DNA of 64,000 nt from CAZUMH01 sp964621645 (GTDB lineage: Bacteria > Zhuqueibacterota > QNDG01 > JAGLOF01), in NCBI GenBank assembly GCA_964621645.1, contig CAZUMH010000006.1, positions 8,541-72,540 of the forward strand, in the 5' to 3' direction. The notes under the pieces are model-generated. The model saw only the letters and a program-made list of their open reading frames with translations. It did no database searches and was not told the DNA's origin. The position numbers and the translations under genes were made by a program. This document shows positions 17,373-27,249 of the stretch, piece by piece. The first letter of the stretch is position 1, and each line of letters begins with the position of its first letter.

Positions 17373-18845
17373 TTGAGGAGGTATCATCCTTCAATCATGA
17401 TGAAGAGCATTCCCCGCCGTGTAACAGGAGTTGTCCTTATCTCCGCTGCAGTACTGTCCCTTTTCAATGTATCATGTCAGAGAGAAAGAACGGGGCATTT
17501 TACGGTCCTGCCTCTCCTCTCCGATAATAAAGACCTGGCCTGTTCCGTTGCCTGGGCCGCAGGTCTCAGTTTGAGATCCGCTCCACCCAAACAGATCATT
17601 ATCCGGCCCTTGCTGAGTCAAACAGGCATGGTGGTCGAAGATTCCCTGAGTACTGCCGCTGGTGCCAGACGCTATGCCGAACGATCCGGAGTAGATCAGC
17701 TGCTGCTGATACACGTCCGACAAACATTATCGGATAAGGCTGTCCTCGACTGGAGCCTTGTCCGGGTGAAAGGCGAAGAGACCATCCTCAACGCGAACGA
17801 TACTTTGGTCTACCGGGATGCTGAAGCCTGCTTTCACCGTCTGGCGGATCGACTCTCCGCTGAACAGGTGCCGGTATCGGCGGCCGCGGATTCTCTTATC
17901 CCGGTTATCCCGGAAGGTGATGATTGGCACCGGTTGGGCCGGGGGCTGCACCGGGAACTCTTCGGAGATGTAACAGCGGCCGAGAGGGCCTACCGGGAGG
18001 AGCTCGCATCCTCTCCGGAATGCCGTCCCGCTTCCTTGGGATTGGCACGGGTTCTGGTGCGGCTGGGACTGCGCTCAAAAGGGACGGGCCGTCTTCCGGA
18101 TGAACTCTATCAGGAAGCGGAGGAATCCCTGCGGAAATTACGCCGGGATGGTGCCTTCCGCGCTGAAGCACTGCGGCTGCTGGGAAGACTGTACATTCAG
18201 AAAGGCCGTTTCAATGAAGGTGAGCGATTCGTAAAGCAGGCCTATTCAATCAGGCCTGATGATCCCCGGGTACTGCTGGAGCTGAGCCGGTTGCACCCCT
18301 CCCGTTTCCGGGATCTGGGTTTTCGCAGCCGCCTCGCCATCCTGAACCGCTGCCTGAAACTGAATCCTGCTTTTCTGGAGGCCTCCCTGTCCGCGGCGGA
18401 TATCTACTATTTCCGCAACCAAACGAAGAAAGCGGAAGATGTGTATGAGAAGATACTCAGGATAAATCCCGTCTCCCTGGACGCGCTCATGGCTCTGGGC
18501 AAGATCTATGTCCTGAAGGGTGATGTGTCCCGGATCATCACCACCTATCAGCGGGTGCTCGAGATTGATCCTCAATACCCTGAGGCCTACTACAATCTGG
18601 GGATCGCTTACTTCAACAGCGACAGGAGAGAGGAAGCGGCCCGTTTCTTTCACCGGGCGATTGAACTCGATGATCATGCCGACAGTTATTTCTACCTTGG
18701 CGTTATAGAAATGGAGGCCGGACATAAAGAGCAGGCCATACACTACTTCCGGGAACGGATAAAACGCCGCCAGGGTATGGATGATACCTACGCGAATGAG
18801 GCGGTGGATAATCTCTATCAGCTGCTGCACGGGGATGAACAATAA
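17373..18845 (+). CDS. TPR-repeat lipoprotein
   Basis: Protein of 490 residues: signal sequence with probable lipidated Cys (LFNVSC), a N-terminal alpha/beta domain (about 45-160) and tetratricopeptide repeats to the end (e.g. PEAYYNLGIAYFNSDRREEAARFFHRAIEL). Likely a periplasmic or outer-membrane scaffold; its function is unknown. Start options in one frame are GTG 17334, TTG 17373 and ATG 17397. TTG 17373 is preferred because GGAGG sits seven bases before it and the signal peptide keeps a normal length. It overlaps folP by one base (TAATG). Confidence 0.75.
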   Translation: MRRYHPSIMMKSIPRRVTGVVLISAAVLSLFNVSCQRERTGHFTVLPLLSDNKDLACSVAWAAGLSLRSAPPKQIIIRPLLSQTGMVVEDSLSTAAGARRYAERSGVDQLLLIHVRQTLSDKAVLDWSLVRVKGEETILNANDTLVYRDAEACFHRLADRLSAEQVPVSAAADSLIPVIPEGDDWHRLGRGLHRELFGDVTAAERAYREELASSPECRPASLGLARVLVRLGLRSKGTGRLPDELYQEAEESLRKLRRDGAFRAEALRLLGRLYIQKGRFNEGERFVKQAYSIRPDDPRVLLELSRLHPSRFRDLGFRSRLAILNRCLKLNPAFLEASLSAADIYYFRNQTKKAEDVYEKILRINPVSLDALMALGKIYVLKGDVSRIITTYQRVLEIDPQYPEAYYNLGIAYFNSDRREEAARFFHRAIELDDHADSYFYLGVIEMEAGHKEQAIHYFRERIKRRQGMDDTYANEAVDNLYQLLHGDEQ

Positions 18846-20020
18846 TGACGCTGCGCCTGTTCCATTATTGCGACACGGATGAGCTCGCGGAACGGCTGGC
18901 TGAAATGGAAGCGGGACCGGTCCCGGCAGCCAGCCCGGAGGAGGGATGGGTGCTCGTCGGAGAGGACATTGATGCAGACGTGCTCAGATCGATCCCGGCG
19001 ATGGTTTCTGAGGAGATTCCCGCATTAGTGGTCCGTCCGGAGTCCCCGGCCTCCAGATCGTTCATTATCATCACGAACATGCTACAGTCACTGAGCCGCA
19101 GCGGTAAAGAAATCCTGCCGCCGGCCCTGGCAGCGTCATGTCTCCAACTGCTGGGATCCTATCGCACTGGCGCGCCCCCTACGCTGATGCTTGGCAATAG
19201 AGAAGTAGATCTTTCCCACAAGACCCATGTCATGGGGATTCTCAATGTTACTCCAGACTCCTTCTACGACGGCGGCCGCTACCGGGATCACGATAAAGCC
19301 GTTGAGCGAGGTCTGGAGCTTGCTGCACAGGGAGCGGATTTTATCGACGTCGGGGGGGAGTCGTCCCGTCCCGGGGCAGAGCCCGTCGGTATCGAGGAAG
19401 AACTGGCACGGGTCATCCCGGTAATCGAACAGCTCCACGGGGCGACCAGTGTACCGCTTTCCATCGATACGAGGAAATCCGAAGTAGCCGAGGCCGCCCT
19501 AAAAGCGGGGGCCTCCGTCATCAACGACATCAGCGGATTGCGCAGTGATCCCCGCATGGCCGTTTTGGCCGCGAAGAGCGGCGCGGCTCTGATCCTGATG
19601 CACATGAAGGGCACACCGGGGACCATGCAGTCCGATCCCCTGGGGGGAGATATCATGGGAGCTATCTACCAGGGCCTGGCCTCCAGTATGGAAACGGCTC
19701 TGGATGCGGGTGTATCCCGGGATAGAATCATCCTTGATCCGGGGATCGGTTTCGGCAAGAAGCGGCCGGATAATTTCACCATTATCCGGCGCCTGGATGA
19801 ATTGCGGGGATTGGGCCGTCCGCTTCTGATGGGAATTTCCCGAAAATCATGCCTGGGGTGGCTGCTTGACCTGCCCGAGGACGAACGTCTGGTGCCGTCT
19901 CTGGCGGCTGCGGTAGCCAGTTCCGTGAGGGGCGCGCAAATACTCCGGGTGCACGATGTCAAGGAAACGGTGCAGGCGCTGTGCGTGGCCGACCGGATCT
20001 CTAAACGGGAGACAGGATAA
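18845..20020 (+). CDS. folP: Dihydropteroate synthase with N-terminal extension
   Basis: Folate-pathway enzyme joining p-aminobenzoate to the pterin diphosphate. The catalytic TIM barrel begins at residue about 128: MGILNVTPDSF (from Met130), DVGGESSRPGA, SIDTRKSEVAEAALKAG, DPGIGFGK and the C-terminal LRVHDVKE. Before it lie about 125 residues with no match to the compact enzyme (typically about 270-290 residues), including a long helix and PPALAASCLQLLG. The start codon overlaps the preceding stop, so translation is probably coupled. Next gene, cdaA, is 3 bases on. Confidence 0.93.
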   Translation: MTLRLFHYCDTDELAERLAEMEAGPVPAASPEEGWVLVGEDIDADVLRSIPAMVSEEIPALVVRPESPASRSFIIITNMLQSLSRSGKEILPPALAASCLQLLGSYRTGAPPTLMLGNREVDLSHKTHVMGILNVTPDSFYDGGRYRDHDKAVERGLELAAQGADFIDVGGESSRPGAEPVGIEEELARVIPVIEQLHGATSVPLSIDTRKSEVAEAALKAGASVINDISGLRSDPRMAVLAAKSGAALILMHMKGTPGTMQSDPLGGDIMGAIYQGLASSMETALDAGVSRDRIILDPGIGFGKKRPDNFTIIRRLDELRGLGRPLLMGISRKSCLGWLLDLPEDERLVPSLAAAVASSVRGAQILRVHDVKETVQALCVADRISKRETG

Positions 20021-20023
20021 TCC

Positions 20024-20800
20024 ATGGATATTAACGTCATAATTTTCCACATTGGATTTTTACCGGTAGGTATCATCGATATTCTCGATATTCTGCTGGT
20101 CTCGTATGTACTCTACAAGACCTACTTTCTCATGTACCGTACCCGGGCCGTGCAGATGTTTATCGGGCTGCTTATCATTCTGCTGGTTTCCTTTATCACC
20201 CAGGCGCTGCACATGCAGGGCATGTCCCTGATTTTCCGCAGCCTGCAGACCATCTGGCTGCTGGCCTTCGTCATCCTCTTTCAGCCCGAACTGCGCCGGG
20301 TGCTCACCCTGTTGGGTCAAAACCGATTCATCCGCTTTTTTACCAAAGAACAGACCAGTGAAGTGATCAGTGAGATCGTGCGGGGGGCGGTGGAGCTCTC
20401 CCGCCGGGGCTACGGCGGACTCATCGTTTTGGTGCGGGACACGGGACTGAAAACGATTGTGGAAACAGGAATGAAAGTTCAATCCGTGGTGACGTCGGCT
20501 CTCATCGTGTCGATCTTCAATCCTCGTTCACCTCTGCATGACGGCGCTGTTATCATCCAGAACGATGTCATCGAGGCGGCAAAATGCATTCTGCCGCTTT
20601 CCAAAAATACCGGGCTGGAATACAAGTTCGGGACCAGACACCGGGCGGCCATCGGCATGACCGAAGAGTCGGACGCCCTGGTAATCATTGTTTCTGAAGA
20701 GTCCGGCGCCATCTCTCTGGCCGAGAACGGGGAGATCGTGCGGGGGCTTGACTTCGATATGTTAAAAAGCGCCATTCAGGCCGGATTACGGCGCAGCTAG
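20024..20800 (+). CDS. cdaA: Diadenylate cyclase CdaA (DacA)
   Basis: Membrane enzyme making cyclic di-AMP from two ATP, 258 residues. Three N-terminal helices (about 15-90) precede the DAC domain (about 95-255), which has the catalytic DGA in SPLHDGAVI (near residue 173) and the RHR motif in GTRHRAAIGMTE (near 206). Cyclic di-AMP controls potassium and osmolyte uptake and wall homeostasis. The partner CdaR often found next to it in Firmicutes is absent; the next gene is the PorU-like peptidase. Confidence 0.95.
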   Translation: MDINVIIFHIGFLPVGIIDILDILLVSYVLYKTYFLMYRTRAVQMFIGLLIILLVSFITQALHMQGMSLIFRSLQTIWLLAFVILFQPELRRVLTLLGQNRFIRFFTKEQTSEVISEIVRGAVELSRRGYGGLIVLVRDTGLKTIVETGMKVQSVVTSALIVSIFNPRSPLHDGAVIIQNDVIEAAKCILPLSKNTGLEYKFGTRHRAAIGMTEESDALVIIVSEESGAISLAENGEIVRGLDFDMLKSAIQAGLRRS

Positions 20801-20840
20801 AGGAATTATCCAGAGCGGAGAATTTAATCAAAAAAAAATA

Positions 20841-23800
20841 ATGACTCAGCGGATATCACATACTGTTCGATTTTTATTATGTGCCGGCCTGCTTTCCATC
20901 CCCGGAACGGGTGTGACCCAGTCCGCTTCCCGGCACAATAAATCCTCGGCGCTATCTTTGGAAGTTGCCGTCCCCCTGCCTGAAGCGGCGGCGGTGGGAA
21001 ACTCCGGTTCTCTCTTTCAGCCAATCCTTAGGCGCAACCTCTTTTTCACCGCTCGTGATACGGCGCTTTCAGTCTCCCTGCTCCGACTGGTCAAATCCGA
21101 TCGGGCTGCCGCAGCCGGAATCGCGGCGCTGGAAGATATCCCGCTGGGTCTGGATGAACCGGTAAAACCGGATATCACTCCCTCCGGTCTGACCTGGAAA
21201 AAGGAACTGCTGGGACGGATATCGGGGGGATACCTCTTCCAGGTGCGTTTGAGTTATGTCCCCGGCAAAAACGATAAACCTGTCACACGGATTGTCTTTC
21301 AGATCCGGGGCGCGGACAGCAAACAGATCCATCCTCCGCTTCCGCCACTCCTGGAGAGCCGATTAGCGGCCGCTCCCGGTCGGACGGCCTCGGATCAATC
21401 CGGCACATTATCCAGCCTGTCCACAGCGGCCCCGCGCCTGAAAATATGGGTCTCCAAAGAAGGAATCGTGCGGATTCCCGCTCTGGTGATTAAAGCGGCC
21501 GGTCTGGCACCGGACGGATTCGATCCCCGCAGACTGAGCGTCATCAGCCGGGGCCGGGAAATCCCCATCCAGGTGGCCGGAGAAGAGGACGGGGTGCTGG
21601 ACACCCGGGATGCGGTGGAATTTTTTGCCGAGCCGCCCTGGGAGTGGGAAGACGCTTCCCAGGACAGGAAGCATCTCGATATTTACAGTAACTGCAACAT
21701 ATACTGGCTGGAAGCGGGAGAGGGGCCCGGTCTCCGTTTCGGGCAGGAATCGGCCTCGGAAGGCGAAGTGGATTGGTCGGAGCTGCGCTACCCCCGTTCG
21801 ACTCCTTTCCCGCTCCATGTCGAACGAGACGGTGCCTTCCACCGGCTCAACTATACACAGGGAGTAGCACCGGCGGATCACTGGGTCTACAGCGGCGGTA
21901 TCTCAGGGGGAGAGAAGAGGGAGTTCAGCTTTAAGCTTGCCGCTCCCGATGAGTACGCGCTCACGCCCTTCCGGGTCAGGCTCAAGCTTCGGGGCATCTC
22001 AGAAACCGGCACTCTGAACCGGGTGGATGTCTTTGTCAATGAGGTTCTGGTCGGTTCCGGTGAGTGGCGCAACAACCAGCAACTCTTCCTGGTCAGCGAA
22101 GAAGCCAGCGCCGCCTTCCTGAAAGAGGGAACCAACCAGCTGACCATTGTCAACCATTCCAGTGACGGCGCTCTTTCCCAACTGTTCCTGGATTGGTTTG
22201 ACGTGGAATATCCCCACCTGCTGGAAGCGGGAGACGACTATCTGGAGTTCCGTCCTCCCGCAAACAGCCTGGGAATGGTAAGCCGCTTTGAAATAGGCGG
22301 ATTCAGCAATCCGGATATCGAGATTTTCAAACTCTCGAGCAGCCGGATATTCAAACCGGATATCACTCCGGTAACCGACAGCACCAATACCACCACTTAC
22401 ACCGTACACTTTGACGATCGCATCACGAATGCCTGCGGCCGTTACCTGGCCTTTACATCAAAGGCTGTATTCGCCCCTGACACCATGGCCCTGGTCCCTC
22501 CTTCGGATCTCAGGCAGCGCTCCCTGGGAGCCGATTACATCGTTATTTACCCCTCAGACTCTCTCGGCGCCGAGCCGCTGGCTCCCCTGCTCGATCTGCG
22601 CCGCTCCCAGGGGCACCAAATCGTCCTGGCTCTGCTGGAGGATATTTACAATGAGTTCAATAACGGGCAGCCCAATCCCCGCGCCATCCGGGAGTATTTA
22701 CGCTACTGCTATGAGCATCGCTCCGATACCCTGCAGTACGTCCTCCTGGTGGGAGACGGCACCATCAACCAGCGTCTTACGCCGGCAGAGGGGAACCAGA
22801 TTCCCGTCTACTTCTACCAGACGGTGAAGTACGGGGCCGCTCCTTCGGATCACTGGTACGTGCTCCTGGAGGGGGACGATTACAATCCCGACATGGCCAT
22901 CGGCAGACTGCCGGTGAAAAACCGGGAAGATCTGGAGCTGATGGTGGGAAAGACAGTGTCCTACGAAACAGCTCCGCCGGCCGCCTGGAACAACCGCTGC
23001 CTGTTGATCGGGGCCGGCGGCTATAATTCGGCCTTCCAATCCCAAAGTGAAACGCTGATCAGGGAGGTGCTGCCGCCTCTGTTCCATCCGGAGCGGCTCT
23101 ACCTTGCCGGCGATCCGTCGGATCCCAACGTTGGAGGCACCACAGATCTGCTGCGTCATCTGGAAGACGGGATGGCGCTAGTCAATTTTCGCGGCCACGG
23201 CGGCGGAGCCGTCTGGGCCGACGCCGGACTCCTTGACCTGGACGATGTGGGGCTGATCCAGAACCGGGACAGACTGCCGTTTATCACCAGTATGACCTGT
23301 TTCACCGGTGATTTCTCCGGCGGACGCACCTGTCTTGCCGAGGCGCTCCTTCTGGATTCACCCCACGGCGCGGTTGCCCTCTGGGGATCGACCGGCCTGG
23401 GCTGGGTGTATAATGATTATGTCCTCATCACCGAATTTTACCGTGAGCTCTCACGCAATCCCCGGGCTCCCCTGGGGGCCCTCCTGGCAGCGGCGAAACG
23501 GGACTATTTGAGCGAGACCTGGGGCGACCTGGCCTGGACAGATGTCCATCAGTATACACTGCTGGGAGATCCGGCTTTGCGACTGGCCCTCCCATCAGAC
23601 ACTCTGGATATCACGCTTGAGAAACGCTCTCTGGCGCAGGGAGACTCGCTCCGGATCGAAGTTCCTTCTTCCGCCAGTGGATCCAGTGCCCGGGCGGAGG
23701 TGTTCCGTCCCGACCGGCAGACAGTGAACAGCACCGATTTTGAAAGTCTTCCCACTTCCGGAGACATTGATATCCCTCTCCCGGAGGATTTCGATCTGCA

Positions 23801-25505
23801 GCGTGCCGGGTTTCGGATACATGTCTGGAACCAAAACAGCGGTTATCAGGCTCACGGATTTTCACTATTCTCTTTGGGAGTGACTTTTTTCGATTCTGTC
23901 CGGACCATACCGGCCGAACCGCAGGGGGGCGATTCTCTCCACTTTGCGGCAATTATCGAAAATGGAGCGGGGATCGACCGGGCCTGGTGCCGGCTGATTT
24001 CGCCGGTTCCGGACAGCCTGGAGATGGTCCCCGGCTCTGTGAGCGGCAGGTACAGAACCCTGAAGGCGGCCGGCCCCTTTAATCCCGGAGTGGAGATCGT
24101 CTATGCCATTGGGATCCTCGGCGGCCAGGGAGACATAAGCAGTAGTGACACGCTGCGGCTGCATCTGCCGGGAGCGGCCGACCTGAGGATCAACGCTGTT
24201 TCCTTTGGAGGAATATCTGCTCCTCAGCTGGAAGCGGTGATTTATAATAGCGGCGAAGCACCGGCCGGGAAAGCTCTGGTCCTCTTTGCCGACAGCAGCG
24301 CTTCCTTGCTTGGCACTGATACGGTTAACGTCGCCGGTTACAGCCAGACAGTTTCGACGATACAATTGACGCCGCAGAGCCCGCAGCCATTGTCCCTGCG
24401 GGTAACGGTGAATCCTGATTCCAGCCTGACTGAGAGTAACTATGGCAACAACAGCTGGATTGGGATGCTGCAGCCGGATCACTTCCTTGTTACCCCGCAG
24501 GAAGGCAGCGGTCCGGCGGATAGAGCGGGTCTGCCTGGCCGGGTGATGATCCACATTCCCCCCGAAGCCGTTCCGCAGGCGACCGTCCTCAGGGTTCAAC
24601 GGGGCAGGGGAGGGGATCTTGGTTTAGGCTCAGCCGTTGAAGCTGCGAATGACACCTTATTCTTCCTGGATCTGCCAGGACTTGATGATCCGGTTTCTCT
24701 GACGGAGGAAGCACAGCTTGCCTTCTCTCTTGATCCCGGGGACTCCAGCACGGCGCTGCGGCTCTATCGCTGGGAGGCGGAGCGCAGAACCTGGCTGGCC
24801 CAGCCAGGTACCGGACAAGATGGACTGCTGACGGTGAACAGCGCCATCCTGGGATATTTCCGCCTGGGCAGCAGTGACGACACAGCTCCGCCGGGAATTA
24901 ATATCGAGGTGCGCCGTCAATCCTTCACCACGGGAAGTTTTACCTCCCTGCGGCCCGCCTTCCTTATCACTCTTTCCGATTCTTCCGGGCTGGACCTGAG
25001 TCCCGGCAGGCTGCGGCTCTTCCTCGATGAAATTGAAGTGGCGGAAACCGATTATGCCGTCCCCGACAGCCTTACCGATCCCGAGCGGGTGACGGTCATC
25101 TATCAGCCTGAGCTTGAGGCGGGTCAGCATTCACTCGAAGTCGAGGCGGCGGATGTGCATGGCAACAGCACGCGTTCTGACGCGATAACGTTCAGAGCCG
25201 GCGATACCCTTGAAATCCACTTTCTCGGAAACCATCCCAATCCCTTCGTTACGACGACGATTTTCAGCTATATCCTCACCAGCGAAGCGCTGGAGACGAC
25301 ACTGAAAATATACACCGTCTCAGGGACCCTGATACGGACCTTTGCGAATGTGGAGATGAACGGAGCCGACTACCACGAGATCTTCTGGGACGGCCGGGAT
25401 GAATGGGGAGAAGACACTGCCAACGGGGTCTATTTCTTCCAGCTCAGGGCCCGTTCCCGGGAAGGATGGCAGGAAGTGACCGGTAAACTAGCCAAACTGA
25501 GATAG
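20841..25505 (+). CDS. PorU-like C25 cysteine peptidase (T9SS sortase family)
   Basis: Secreted gingipain-fold protein of 1554 residues. Signal peptide (1-27), a N-terminal beta-rich propeptide region, then the C25 peptidase domain (about 560-920) with catalytic His786 (NFRGHGGG) and Cys820 (TSMTCFTGDFSG), a 34-residue spacing like the gingipains. Further beta domains follow, including a CARDB-like one near 1115-1210. A FlgD-like domain (about 1460-1554, GNHPNPF...GVYFFQLRA) closes the protein, as in T9SS cargo. A PorV-like gene follows after 7 bases; porU and porV are adjacent in Bacteroidetes, which supports a sortase role. A secreted protease is the alternative. The Shine-Dalgarno is weak. 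Confidence 0.85.
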   Translation: MTQRISHTVRFLLCAGLLSIPGTGVTQSASRHNKSSALSLEVAVPLPEAAAVGNSGSLFQPILRRNLFFTARDTALSVSLLRLVKSDRAAAAGIAALEDIPLGLDEPVKPDITPSGLTWKKELLGRISGGYLFQVRLSYVPGKNDKPVTRIVFQIRGADSKQIHPPLPPLLESRLAAAPGRTASDQSGTLSSLSTAAPRLKIWVSKEGIVRIPALVIKAAGLAPDGFDPRRLSVISRGREIPIQVAGEEDGVLDTRDAVEFFAEPPWEWEDASQDRKHLDIYSNCNIYWLEAGEGPGLRFGQESASEGEVDWSELRYPRSTPFPLHVERDGAFHRLNYTQGVAPADHWVYSGGISGGEKREFSFKLAAPDEYALTPFRVRLKLRGISETGTLNRVDVFVNEVLVGSGEWRNNQQLFLVSEEASAAFLKEGTNQLTIVNHSSDGALSQLFLDWFDVEYPHLLEAGDDYLEFRPPANSLGMVSRFEIGGFSNPDIEIFKLSSSRIFKPDITPVTDSTNTTTYTVHFDDRITNACGRYLAFTSKAVFAPDTMALVPPSDLRQRSLGADYIVIYPSDSLGAEPLAPLLDLRRSQGHQIVLALLEDIYNEFNNGQPNPRAIREYLRYCYEHRSDTLQYVLLVGDGTINQRLTPAEGNQIPVYFYQTVKYGAAPSDHWYVLLEGDDYNPDMAIGRLPVKNREDLELMVGKTVSYETAPPAAWNNRCLLIGAGGYNSAFQSQSETLIREVLPPLFHPERLYLAGDPSDPNVGGTTDLLRHLEDGMALVNFRGHGGGAVWADAGLLDLDDVGLIQNRDRLPFITSMTCFTGDFSGGRTCLAEALLLDSPHGAVALWGSTGLGWVYNDYVLITEFYRELSRNPRAPLGALLAAAKRDYLSETWGDLAWTDVHQYTLLGDPALRLALPSDTLDITLEKRSLAQGDSLRIEVPSSASGSSARAEVFRPDRQTVNSTDFESLPTSGDIDIPLPEDFDLQRAGFRIHVWNQNSGYQAHGFSLFSLGVTFFDSVRTIPAEPQGGDSLHFAAIIENGAGIDRAWCRLISPVPDSLEMVPGSVSGRYRTLKAAGPFNPGVEIVYAIGILGGQGDISSSDTLRLHLPGAADLRINAVSFGGISAPQLEAVIYNSGEAPAGKALVLFADSSASLLGTDTVNVAGYSQTVSTIQLTPQSPQPLSLRVTVNPDSSLTESNYGNNSWIGMLQPDHFLVTPQEGSGPADRAGLPGRVMIHIPPEAVPQATVLRVQRGRGGDLGLGSAVEAANDTLFFLDLPGLDDPVSLTEEAQLAFSLDPGDSSTALRLYRWEAERRTWLAQPGTGQDGLLTVNSAILGYFRLGSSDDTAPPGINIEVRRQSFTTGSFTSLRPAFLITLSDSSGLDLSPGRLRLFLDEIEVAETDYAVPDSLTDPERVTVIYQPELEAGQHSLEVEAADVHGNSTRSDAITFRAGDTLEIHFLGNHPNPFVTTTIFSYILTSEALETTLKIYTVSGTLIRTFANVEMNGADYHEIFWDGRDEWGEDTANGVYFFQLRARSREGWQEVTGKLAKLR

Positions 25506-25512
25506 AGATGGT

Positions 25513-26517
25513 ATGAAAAAGAAGATAGTGATCGTAGCGCTGCTGCTCCCGATTTTGGCCCGGGCCGGGGATTATGGGGCCTCCTTTCTCTCCATCGGGC
25601 TGGGAGCCAGGCCGCTGGCCATGGGCGGAGCTTTTGTGGCCGTGGCAGACGGCGGCAGTGCCTTTTATTGGAATCCGGCCGGGCTGGCCCTGGTGCGCAG
25701 AGCCGGCCTGCAGGGTATGTACGGCCCCCAGTTCGGTTCCATATCGGAACCGCAGGGTCAGTTCCATCATCTGGGCCTGACCCTGCCGCTGAAGGGACAG
25801 GCCGTGATCGCAGTGAACTGGATCCGCCTGGCGGTGGACGAAATCCCCGTCTATTCAGAACTTCAGGGTGATTCCTACTGGGACCGGTTTCATGATCCAT
25901 CCTTGCGGCCCACCGGATTGCCGGAAGGATATATCTCGGACGTGGAGGACGCCCTGTTCTTCTCCTTCGGCCTGCAGAACCAGACCCGGATAGATCTGGG
26001 CTGGGACCTGCAAAAGGTGCGGGTCGAATTCCCTCTTGGCTTCAGCCTCAAGTGGTTCAGGCAGGTACTGGGTGAGGGAGAAGCCACCGGGCTGGGACTG
26101 GATGTGGGCGGCATGTGCCGGATCTACCTGAATGATTTTTTACAGAACGAACATTTCGGGATCTTCAGCCTGGCGTTAACCCTGCGGGATGTGGCTGGAT
26201 CTACCCTGGGATGGAACACCAGTCACGAAGATGTAATCCCGGCAAATCTTGTCTGGGGTGTCTCTTACCGGCAGCCGGTCAAAGCCCTCAAGGGAGCCGT
26301 CACTCTGGCTCACGACAGGGAAAAGCGCTACCACGGCCGAAGCAGATGGGGCCTGGAATACAGCGGGTATAACCTGCTGGCTCTGCGTCTCGGTCTGGAT
26401 GCTGGAAGGATCTGTGCCGGAGCAGGATTACATTTCTGGCGGCTCAGCGTCGATTACGCCTTTATCAGTCATGAACTGGACAACCTGCACCGGCTCAGCT
26501 GCGGCGTTCGCTTGTAG
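25513..26517 (+). CDS. PorV/PorQ-family outer-membrane protein
   Basis: FadL-like barrel of 334 residues. After a short signal peptide (ending ARA) comes the family's N-terminal signature: ASFLSIGLGARPLAMGGAF, then DGGSAFYWNPAGLA. Strand-like repeats run to the C-terminus (LHRLSCGVRL). In Porphyromonas, PorV binds T9SS cargo at the outer membrane and hands it to PorU. The PorU-like gene is directly upstream, so that role is the simplest reading; other PorV/UPF0164 paralogs have unknown roles. Confidence 0.85.
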   Translation: MKKKIVIVALLLPILARAGDYGASFLSIGLGARPLAMGGAFVAVADGGSAFYWNPAGLALVRRAGLQGMYGPQFGSISEPQGQFHHLGLTLPLKGQAVIAVNWIRLAVDEIPVYSELQGDSYWDRFHDPSLRPTGLPEGYISDVEDALFFSFGLQNQTRIDLGWDLQKVRVEFPLGFSLKWFRQVLGEGEATGLGLDVGGMCRIYLNDFLQNEHFGIFSLALTLRDVAGSTLGWNTSHEDVIPANLVWGVSYRQPVKALKGAVTLAHDREKRYHGRSRWGLEYSGYNLLALRLGLDAGRICAGAGLHFWRLSVDYAFISHELDNLHRLSCGVRL

Positions 26518-26528
26518 GGAGGACGGTC

Positions 26529-27242
26529 ATGAAGAGGCTATCTTTTTTCTTGCTATTAGTAGTTACTTTCTTTATCTTTAGCTGTAATACAGGGACCGGC
26601 CCCGGAGGCAGGAAACCAGCCGCAGTTATCCTCATTCCCACAGCGTCTGACACGGCGGGAGTGGAAAGCGGGATTGATGCAGTGCCGGCCGGGAATGTCA
26701 TACGGGTCGAATGGCGGCAGCACCCGGATGAGCTGGTGACGGCTTTTCGGGTCTACCGTTCCCAAGAAGAAGAGAATTTCACGTTAGCAGCGACGGTCAC
26801 CGCACCGGATACAGCCTGGGAGGATGCGGGTGTGCAACCATACCAGCGCTATTATTACTACGCCCAGGCCCTGACAGCAGACGGCATCGGCAGCGATCCA
26901 TCGGATACCCTCAGTTACCAGCTGCTGTACAAAGCCGACCATCTCCAAGTTGGAGGCGGTGACACCAGCCGGCCGGAATTCAGTTGGGAGGATCCAAACC
27001 AGCCGCAGGCAGGATTTTATTGTATTCGCGTCGTAGACGAGTCTTCCCAGGAACCTGTCTGGATCTGTATGGTTCAGTCCACCTACAGCGGCGGCAGGGA
27101 AAAGATTCAGTACAACAGCAACGGAACCGCACGTCAGGCAGATCTCACTTCAGAAAAAGACTACAGATGGAGGATTGACGTAGTCGGTTCCGAAGCATAT
27201 AGCGGATCGGAAAGTCTTTGGCAATCATTCACCGTACAATGA
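26529..27242 (+). CDS. Lipoprotein with fibronectin type III-like domain
   Basis: Protein of 237 residues: lipobox FIFSC near residue 18, a Gly-rich linker, then an Fn3-like beta sandwich (about 55-135: VIRVEWRQHPDELVTAFRVY, YYYYAQALTADGIGS). A second beta region (about 140-235) resembles the start of another such domain (RPEFSWEDPN). Fn3 modules bind proteins or glycans outside the cell; no specific role can be assigned. GGGAGGA precedes the ATG. Tightly linked to the PorV-like gene (11 bases) and the SLBB gene (7 bases). Confidence 0.7.
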   Translation: MKRLSFFLLLVVTFFIFSCNTGTGPGGRKPAAVILIPTASDTAGVESGIDAVPAGNVIRVEWRQHPDELVTAFRVYRSQEEENFTLAATVTAPDTAWEDAGVQPYQRYYYYAQALTADGIGSDPSDTLSYQLLYKADHLQVGGGDTSRPEFSWEDPNQPQAGFYCIRVVDESSQEPVWICMVQSTYSGGREKIQYNSNGTARQADLTSEKDYRWRIDVVGSEAYSGSESLWQSFTVQ

Positions 27243-27249
27243 GGCAGGT

